DNA of 64,000 nucleotides from Buxus sempervirens (Eukaryota; Streptophyta; Magnoliopsida; Buxales; Buxaceae): the NCBI GenBank assembly GCA_947561395.2, contig OX387194.1, forward strand, positions 10,030,048-10,094,047. The letters are read 5' to 3'. The notes beneath the pieces are model-generated. The model saw nothing but the letters and a program-made list of their open reading frames with translations. It searched no databases and had not been told where the DNA came from. A program made the position numbers and the translations under genes. Positions within the stretch are counted from its first letter, which is position 1. Every line of letters starts with the position of its first letter. This document shows positions 55,827-64,000 of this stretch, one piece after another.

Positions 55827-57479
55827 ATTAATTTGCTTTATGATAAACTGTGCTAGCTTTACTTTGGAGTTATAAGGCTTTCGTCATGTTATGAAAACGT
55901 TTGTAATAAACTATATACCCTCTTTTGTAATGTCATTTTACAAAGATGTTTGTGTAGTTTGTTGTTCAGTAAGACATTTATCAATTGAAACAAATCCTCG
56001 ATTGTTAATAAAAATTTGTGGGTTATCCTAGAGAATTAATGATAGGATTGAATCTCACACACACACACTTATGCCATATGCATAAATGCCCTATTAGAGT
56101 TGATATTTTCTTCCAACGTGTTCTTGTCACACGTCTTCTATATAGAACTAATCACCTTTTTGGAATCTCACGAAAATATAATTATTTTTAATTAAATAAT
56201 AACTATGTATTACTTATTGCACATTAATATAGGGTATTTTAAAAATATTTTTTTTTAGTAGAACTAATTAAGGTAGATCATAAATCTAACACTCTTCACA
56301 CAACTATTAAGTTGAGATAAAATTTGAACAATAAGTCCTTAAATTAGTAAATTCAGCTAATTTTATAACCTCATACCTTGTTCTATAACCTTACATCCTC
56401 TTTCCGATTCACATTTTATATCACTTGATTGAACTTCTACATTATTTCGAAGTTAAGTTTATTATTCAGAAATTAAATTAGTAAATTCAGCTCATTTTAT
56501 ATTTCCATTTAAAGAAATGAAGCAGTGTGCTATTATTTTGCAGAAGATCTATAATATCATTTCTTAGATATAAATAAAATGATTTATATGCTTCACGGAC
56601 TTGCAGGAAAAACCAAAAACGATTTTTTTACCCCAAATCTATCAGATGGTCTTTGTTACTTTATCATATATAAGAACTTCAATTAGATGCAACATTAGCA
56701 AATTTGTTAATTAGCACCCAAAATTTTTTTTGAAAATAACCCATGCAAAATAAATGATGCAACTTTGTGTAAAGTGAAAAAAAAGTTTTTATTATTAGGA
56801 AAAAAAAACATTTAATATGTAAAGATAGTAACATTAATTAAAAGAAAAATGAAAATAATAAAAATAATTTTGAATTTTAATTATTTCAAAACATTAGCTC
56901 AAAAACTTTACACCTTTAAGTTCTTCCCTGTTTCTATCACTTGACCTCCTTGGTTTCCACTAAACATGACTACGAAGCAGTATCATGCATGAGTTAGAAT
57001 CTGAATGTCATCACCTCATTGAAATATAAATCTACTAAGAAACGCTATCCGCATGCATCATTCTAAATTGCTTTAGAATAACGTAATTTCTTTTGAATTT
57101 TTCCAACAAATATTGGCAAGAAGTAAAGTCGATCCCTCTGTTCTAAACCGATCATTTTTTTCTTAAATAGAAATTTAAAACCATTCTAACATAATGTTTT
57201 TTCTCATTTTTCTTCAAAATCTATTTTTTGTTCTCATCCTTGACGATAAAGGGTAGTTATTTATGGGGATCTTGGATTTTAGATTCAGATCTGAATGATG
57301 CTGAAAATCTAGACATAGTTGCTGAATTTTAGAATTGAAAACCTTATTTATAAGTGTATTAGATTTTAGAATATGGTTATACCAACTAGAATCTAAACTT
57401 TCATTTCGTTGATCCTGATTATTGAGATAGATTTTATAGTTTTCATTTTAATAATTGCACTATAAATAGTAAAGTTCAT
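55827..57479. other. RLP downstream flank, copy of 2121-3829
   Basis: It is non-coding and nearly identical to the flank of unit A, with small indels. Confidence 0.8.
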
Positions 57480-58440
57480 AATAAACATAAAATTGTAGAA
57501 AAAATGGATAACATTAAATATAATACATAATAATTACGATTATAATTATTACTATGGTAAAATATAAGATCGCTTAATATTATAATATTAGAAATTAGTA
57601 TTTTCTAATACTATTCTCGTAATATTGTTACAATATATACAATTAGAATATTATAATAGTACAATATTTTTAAGACATTATATTTATTTTATTAATTGAT
57701 ATAATATTTATTTTATAGTTAATTATGATTATTACTAATATATTACAGTATTATAATATAAAATTTATAAGTATTATAATATTATCATAAGTCAGTATCA
57801 TTTATTAATATATTTTCAGGTAATATAATTCTTTTATAATTATAATATTAATATAACGTCATGCTATGATTATAACACTATCATAATAACTAAATTATAA
57901 AATTATCATAATATAGAATCCATTATAGTATAATTATTTATTTTATAACATTATTAATTACTTTATTTATAAGTATAATATTGTCATGTTATGACTTTGA
58001 TTATAATTATTATATTATTATTTTTATTATAATATTATATATTATATATTATATATTATATATTGTATTTATTATTATATTATGATTTAAATATAATATT
58101 TATTTATTATTATTCTACAAAATTATAGTATTATTATTGCATAATAGATATTAGAATCATGTAATATAATGAAAAAGTAATATGATTTTAATAAAACAAT
58201 AATTTATTATATATCATATTTTATACTAATTTAATAGTTATGTATAATAATTAATATTATAATTTTATGATGCTTAGTAATATTGCTTGTAATATTATCG
58301 TATTTGTTGAATAATATGATAGTAAATACTATTATTGTTACTACATTAAAATTTTATTAAATTATGCTTTTATTTATTTATTATGTTTGTTATTTTTTTC
58401 ACAAAAATGTAATTTTTATTAAAATTAAGTTTTCATATAA
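57480..58440. other. AT-rich block, copy of 3830-4720
   Basis: It is almost pure A+T and includes a short ATATATTAT tandem near 58038-58068 that is expanded relative to unit A. Confidence 0.8.
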
Positions 58441-59443
58441 TATTAATATATTAGCTAGTGTCCTAGAATCCTAATTATTAAGGATTTTATTATAAGGCAC
58501 GGTTTTTCCGGGTAAAAATCCCATAACTCAACTCTAAGAAAATATTTTAAATGATTATAGAATTAATTTCTTTAACCTCGATGATAGTCATGAACCAGAT
58601 GCCTCTCCTTGAATCTAAAATTGAATTATTGCTAGAAACCATAGTCCAAAATGCTATCAGATGCTCCCCATGTCGGTTGCATAATATTTTTCTTTCTGTC
58701 TACCAATTTCATAAAGAATTCATGGTTAAAAAAGGGAGCAAATAAGCACAATTAGAAAGCACTCTGCAACAAAAACTTCTGTAATGTCTGTCTTACTAAG
58801 GGGGAGGAGGAGTTTACTTTTTCCAAGCCAAACTAACGGTATGAAGAAGGAGAAAGCTAAATCTCTCATCATTGGCGTACCTTCTTTGGGTTGACAAATG
58901 ATAACATTGCCAGCTCATCCACAAAACGACAGCAAGGGCAAGGGCCCACTAGTCCCGGTTCATCCTTATCTCATAAGCAACATCAGTCTATCCCATCCAC
59001 CACCAAGTGCATCTCGTTCCTCACAGACTTGGTTTGGTTATATCGGACGCTGCCCAGGCCCACCCGTCTTCAATTTGCTTTGCAGTTATATAAATGGATA
59101 GGGCCTATGACAGCCCCAAACACCCCATGTTGTACTTGTTGGGGACCATTCAGTTGCGGTTCTTGGCCTTTTCTCCTCGGGTAGGGCACACAGAGCTGTC
59201 GTTGGACTTTATATTCAAGTAGCGCCTAGATAGAAATGCCTTTCCCAACAGTAAATGCAGACACTGATCCAGTTCAAAGCATCTGCAGTGGCTAGACCCA
59301 CAAGAAAAGCAGAACCCAGTTTCTATCTTGATCTCTTCGTTTTAGGCGGCCATATCAGATATCTCAGACAATCAATGTAACATGGACAGTTCGAGAGGTA
59401 CAGATGGTAGGCATATCCGATTGACGCTTGTTACAAGATGGGC
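58441..59443. other. End of the duplicated RLP unit
   Basis: It matches 4721-6326 minus the two MITEs, and homology stops at ACAAGATGGG (59443; 6326 in unit A). It has no supported gene. It shows empty MITE sites near 59228 and 59380. Confidence 0.75.
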
Positions 59444-59923
59444 CGACCTGACATTTTCCGTGGACCCCCCAACCGACAGATGACTTTCTATGCATCCTCA
59501 ATCTGCGCCCCCGCCGTGAACCCGTGTTGGATGGGCGCCGCGTGTCCACCAAATTTCAAACGCCAAAAATTTGTTTCCACCAAAACGTGCGAAGCTCGTG
59601 GGACCGGGGGAACAGACGAAAACTCGCCCGTTAACGGCGTTTCACCCCGGTCTCTCTCTCTATCTCGTCTTTTTGGCTTCCCTCCAAAACGAAAAATCAG
59701 ATGTAAACCGAGTTTTGGCTTCGTTTTCATTGAACAAAAATCAACCGGCTGCGTCAAGGAGAACCCTGCTTCCTTCCTCTTCATTCGTCTGTCTCAAACC
59801 TGCTTCCTTCCTCTTCCTCTTCGTTGGCGTGAGTTTTTCAAGTTAAACGGCCTCCTCTGTTTTTCCAGTTGAAGGGTAAGTTTCTCTCATTCTTTGTCTC
59901 TCTCAGTGTCGTCGCAGTCGACA
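59444..59923 (+). promoter_or_regulatory. Promoter and 5' UTR region of the ribosomal protein S3a gene
   Basis: This is a GC-richer stretch with pyrimidine-rich runs (TCTCTCTCTCTATCTCG, CTTCCTTCCTCTTC), the usual look of plant ribosomal-protein leaders. No clear TATA box is seen. The start codon follows at 59924. Confidence 0.5.
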
Positions 59924-61173
59924 ATGGCGGTCGGGTATTTCTCTCTTTCCTTGCCTACTCTCTCTGTAGTTTTTGTTGGATGAAGATGCCGTCGTGTTAA
60001 TTTTACAGTAAGAACAAAAGGATTTCGAAGGGAAAGAAGGGAGGAAAGAAGAAAACGTGAGTATGAAACCCTAGATGCTATACTCGAAATATCTCATGCT
60101 CTGTGATTTCTCAATTATTTTCGCGTTTGTGTTTTCGTTTCAGAGTTGATCCTTTTGCCAAGAAGGATTGGTACGATATCAAGGCTCCGTCGATCTTCAA
60201 CGTTCGGAATGTCGGGAAGACCTTGGTTACGAGAACACAGGGAACTAAGGTGTGTACTTTTCTTATTGTCATTTTTTCCGTATTTGATCTGTTTTTCATT
60301 GCTTGTTATTTGGAATTTGTTTTTTTGCTTTTTTCCCATGGTAGCGCCTTGGTTAAGATCAGATCGATTAGAAACCAGAAACCTGTAGATTGCTTCTGAA
60401 GGTCTTAAACACCGAGTGTTTGAGATTTACCTTGCTGACCTTCAAAATGATGAGGATCAGTCTTACAGAAAGATCCGTCCGAGGGCAGAGGATGTACAAG
60501 GGAAGAATGTGCTCACTAACTTCTGGGTGGGGTAACATTAGTATTTTTTTTTTTCCTTCAATTCATTTTACTCATTTTTATTTTAAATTAGCTTTGATTC
60601 ATACTGATAAAATTTTTTTATTCATATCTCCTTTGTTTGAATAATCCAGGGAATGAATTTCACAATAGACAAACTGAGGTCTCTGGTACATAAATGGCAA
60701 ACATTGATTGAGGCTCATGTAGATGTGAAGACAACAGACAACTACGGTTTAAGATTGTTCTGTATTGGATTTACCAAAAGGCGCCCAAACCAGGTTAAGC
60801 GAACCTGTTATGCCCAAACCAGCCAGATACGGCAGGTAGACTTTACATTTACACAACCTTTGGTTACTGAAATACGGCATTTTATGTTCAAAGCAACTAA
60901 GTTATGGAATGAGCTAGTGAAGCATAGGTTTATATATTACAGTCTCTTCTTTGTACATTCACATGCATTTTTAATGTGTTTATCATGCTTTGGGCTCTTT
61001 GTTCTCGGATTCGCTGCAAGATGAGAGAAATCATGATAAACCAAGCAGCATCCTGTGATCTGAAGGAGTTGGTGCAGAAGGCAACCTCAAGTGTCTATCC
61101 TTCGCAGAATGTTTTCATTCGAAAGGTCAAGATATTGAAAGCTCCGAAGTTTGATCTTGGCAAATTAATGGAG
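59924..61173 (+). CDS. RPS3A: 40S ribosomal protein S3a (eS1), shortened copy lacking the last exon
   Basis: This is a small-subunit ribosomal protein. Exons are 59924-59934, 60009-60056, 60144-60249, 60389-60526, 60650-60835 and 61021 (or 61009)-61173, all in frame. Recognisable stretches are [74 protein letters not shown] and [18 protein letters not shown]. Two oddities are seen. The expected acceptor before exon 6 is CGG in place of CAG, so splicing would have to use GCAAG/ATG four codons further on. About 12 residues are also missing between KELVQK and ATSSVYP. The terminal exon is absent, because the sequence leaves the gene at 61331 in the following intron. It is probably a pseudogene or half of a rearranged locus. 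Confidence 0.8.
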
Positions 61174-61331
61174 GTATATATTTCAAGCACTCTTGAGCTC
61201 CATTCTGGTTTTTTCCCACTTTCTAAGTAATTCAAAGCAAGCTTATTCATAAAGATGTATCAGATGCATTGAACTGGTTGTGATATTAGTGTGTCAAATT
61301 TGTTTTGAATGGATTTGTGCTATTACATCAA
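60690..61331 (+). repeat. Inverted duplication, left arm (642 bp)
   Basis: Every stretch compared is the exact reverse complement of 63359-64000 (positions sum to 124690, no indel). It covers RPS3A exons 5 and 6 and introns. Confidence 0.9.
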
Positions 61332-62894
61332 ACGTGATCCGTCCACCTATCGTGAGGCGCACACGCCACACGGTGGAAACATGCAACGGTCCATTTTACT
61401 CTTTATTAACGAAATTCACCCAAAACCTCTTGGACTGGAAAATTCATGCTGTTCTTGCCGTCTCCTCACGTCGAAAGAAGAAACTACTAGTAAAAAGGAA
61501 ATTTTTTTTATTATTGATTTTCATAAAGTTTATGATTGATTTTGGGTATATGAGTCATAAAGTTTAAAATTTTATGATTGATTTTTTCTTTATTATGCTT
61601 ACCCTACACCAATTCACTTTTTTAGCAATCGGCCTCTTATCTAACGCATACAGAAATTTTTTTTCATCCTTGGAGTAACATCACCTATTAACAGGTGAAT
61701 AAGCTTCCATACTCTGAAGGAAAACTTCCTCTGGTACTCTATCAAATTCCCAATAGACGAGTAAGATTCATATACCCAAAATTGACCAACTAGATTCAGT
61801 CATCTTCAGGAAAATGCCACCAAATTGGCATATAACAATAAGATCAGCCAAGAAAAGCAATCGATAATCGTTTTTAGCCAGAACCAGAACCAGCTTGGTT
61901 GGTGGAACAGCAACGAGAAAGGTTTACAGGAGTACAAGAGACATTTCGAACCCCCTACCCCCTAGTGCTGGATCCAAGCAAAGGTATCAATTGACTTCAT
62001 TTTCAATTCCAGTTAAGAAACATAAATTGCGGCCCATATAAGTAGAAAGAATTCCGCAAACGGCTTGAAAACCTACAAATTGTTACCAGTGACATCCATA
62101 ATTATAAGATCCGGTTTTATTGCCTGAAATGGGCACAATCTTAACAGGACACATTGTCTGCACGAAAAAAAAAAACACGCCTGTATAATCATTGGTGCAA
62201 TTACTTATAAAAAATTACCACCAAAATCAACTTGAACCATAATCAACTTGAAAATATTACAATCTAGGCTTTAACCATAATCAACTTGAAAATAGTCACT
62301 ATTAACTCCAAATTACAGAGAAACCAACGGAACATACAAAAGATTCCTGAGGAAAACTTTGGCAAACCTTAATAACCCATACAAATGTCCACATGAACCC
62401 ATTTAATGTGTTGAGACCCAACCCAATCCATGATTGCTACATGGCAAAATCCATCACCAAAATCAATCATTAAATAAATATGTTGGTAACTTAAAAAATA
62501 TTAAAAGATTGAATTGCTGCCAATAAATACGAAGTCTCAGTTGTGTAAAAATTCAGTTTAGTATATTGGATGTCATTAGATCAATGCCATATTCGACCAT
62601 TTGACAGCTCTACTACACAGATCTACAAGGATTCAAGTTAGATGCCAAAAAAAAAAGATGCATAATGTATATGAAATAATAAATCGACAATAACCATGCA
62701 CTCAGACATGGATAATATATAAAGAATGTCTATTACATCAAATCGGGCAAAAATCATGTTACCACTAATGTAACCCTCAAAACTCCACTCTAAGCCGTAA
62801 AAGTAAAGATTAATCCATTAAATGTCTCCTTATAAAATGCACATGAAAATTGCAAAAGTTGAAGCAAATATCTATAGGAGATTATAAACCTTAA
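61332..62894. other. Spacer of the inverted duplication
   Basis: This contains nothing firmly recognised. The right part is the 3' flank of the minus-strand RPS3A copy. On the minus strand 61770-61695 reads YWEFDRVPEEVFLQSMEAY, which looks protein-like but is isolated. Confidence 0.45.
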
Positions 62895-64000
62895 CTATGC
62901 TCCAATCACTTCAGTCTCCCCCTCTGCCACTGGTTCCTCAGCTGGCCTCTCCATCTTCACACCAACATCTTCAGAGTAATCTCCGTGAACCTACACCCAG
63001 AATAATCCAAAAAAAAAAAAAAATTACCAAAACATAAAGTAGAGCCGACAACTTCCCTCTATATTAATGCTCTTCAAATTTTAGCTACAATTATTGGAAT
63101 TGGGTTCTGAAAAAGTTAAAAGCCATTTTTAATATGGATTTTACAAACTTATACAAGCAATTTCATAGATTTTAACTATTTACCTTTCTGATAAGTACCA
63201 ATACTGATCTGTGGAAGTTTTCAGTTATTTGGTAATAAATAAGTTTATCAGCTTCAGAAACTTATTATAAATTTTTATTTCATTAAATTGATATTGTTGA
63301 GGCCTGAAGATGCATGCAAGCAGGCTTTCTGGTTACCCGAAAATATGTTTTACAAATGTTGATGTAATAGCACAAATCCATTCAAAACAAATTTGACACA
63401 CTAATATCACAACCAGTTCAATGCATCTGATACATCTTTATGAATAAGCTTGCTTTGAATTACTTAGAAAGTGGGAAAAAACCAGAATGGAGCTCAAGAG
63501 TGCTTGAAATATATACCTCCATTAATTTGCCAAGATCAAACTTCGGAGCTTTCAATATCTTGACCTTTCGAATGAAAACATTCTGCGAAGGATAGACACT
63601 TGAGGTTGCCTTCTGCACCAACTCCTTCAGATCACAGGATGCTGCTTGGTTTATCATGATTTCTCTCATCTTGCAGCGAATCCGAGAACAAAGAGCCCAA
63701 AGCATGATAAACACATTAAAAATGCATGTGAATGTACAAAGAAGAGACTGTAATATATAAACCTATGCTTCACTAGCTCATTCCATAACTTAGTTGCTTT
63801 GAACATAAAATGCCGTATTTCAGTAACCAAAGGTTGTGTAAATGTAAAGTCTACCTGCCGTATCTGGCTGGTTTGGGCATAACAGGTTCGCTTAACCTGG
63901 TTTGGGCGCCTTTTGGTAAATCCAATACAGAACAATCTTAAACCGTAGTTGTCTGTTGTCTTCACATCTACATGAGCCTCAATCAATGTTTGCCATTTAT
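62895..64000 (-). CDS. RPS3A: 40S ribosomal protein S3a (eS1), minus-strand copy, runs off the window
   Basis: This is the second copy, with exon 5 (63855-64000, partial), exon 6 (63517-63669 or -63681) and the terminal exon 62895-62990. The terminal exon encodes [20 protein letters not shown] and ends ETEVIGA-stop, the expected S3a C-terminus, after a TAG acceptor. It shares the plus copy's lesions (CGG at the exon 6 acceptor, missing 12-residue stretch), so the duplication is younger than they are. This copy has the 3' end that the plus copy lacks; its 5' end lies beyond the window. Confidence 0.8.
63359..64000 (-). repeat. Inverted duplication, right arm (642 bp, cut by the window end)
   Basis: It mirrors 60690-61331. 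The arm reaches the last base of the window, so the true length is unknown. Confidence 0.9.

Noticed and set aside
61695-61770. Minus-strand peptide YWEFDRVPEEVFLQSMEAY as an exon
   Set aside because: It is isolated, without convincing splice sites or neighbouring exons, and I cannot assign it to a family.
1-64000. tRNA, rRNA or microRNA genes
   Set aside because: No cloverleaf with A/B boxes, rRNA core or obvious microRNA precursor was noticed; the tRNA-like words are primer-binding sites. A tRNAscan or small-RNA search was not possible here.

Overview
The window is nuclear DNA from a flowering plant, very probably a woody eudicot. The evidence is spliced leucine-rich-repeat receptor-like protein (RLP) genes with plant-type GT-AG introns, a plant L1-type LINE carrying an RNase H domain, very long LTRs of the Ogre/Tat lineage of Ty3-type retrotransposons, plant MITEs and a plant-type cytosolic ribosomal protein S3a gene. 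The species cannot be named from the sequence alone.

The backbone is a degenerate tandem cluster of RLP genes, all on the + strand. Unit A (1-6326) holds the 3' exon of one RLP and its downstream flank. Unit B (24805-about 32500) is an RLP pseudogene broken by solo LTRs. Unit C starts at 33560 with four short exons of an intact-looking RLP. Unit E (53656-59443) holds the large 3' exon and a flank nearly identical to unit A. The four 5' exons and the large 3' exon join in frame into a 962-codon RLP. The joining intron would be about 19 kb long and contains a displaced piece of intergenic RLP flank plus a complete 14.3 kb retrotransposon.

Transposable elements fill the rest. From 9931 to 22128 there is a minus-strand LINE with two complete solo LTRs nested in it (13268-16577 and 18401-21995, each with a 5 bp target duplication). 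It abuts a truncated minus-strand Ogre-like element (22128-24804) that had inserted into the unit B pseudogene. Unit B also carries a 365 bp copia-like solo LTR and a 2273 bp Ogre-like solo LTR. Three MITEs lie at 5543-7132. The element at 36942-51200 is complete: two 2881 bp LTRs differing by about four bases, a CTTAG target duplication, a primer site, a polypurine tract and a gag ORF, but no protease, reverse transcriptase or integrase. It is a young gag-only, non-autonomous Ogre-lineage element.

The strongest unexplained signal is in the untranslated leader of that element, just upstream of gag (about 41844-43330). It is an array of more than 30 short stem-loops in which the loop is conserved while the two stem arms change together. 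The Ogre-like LTRs also carry family-specific clusters of short inverted repeats and an internal second copy of the first ten bases of the primer-binding site. At the right end, a slightly shortened ribosomal protein S3a gene occurs twice, head to head as a 642 bp foldback that looks identical in both arms.
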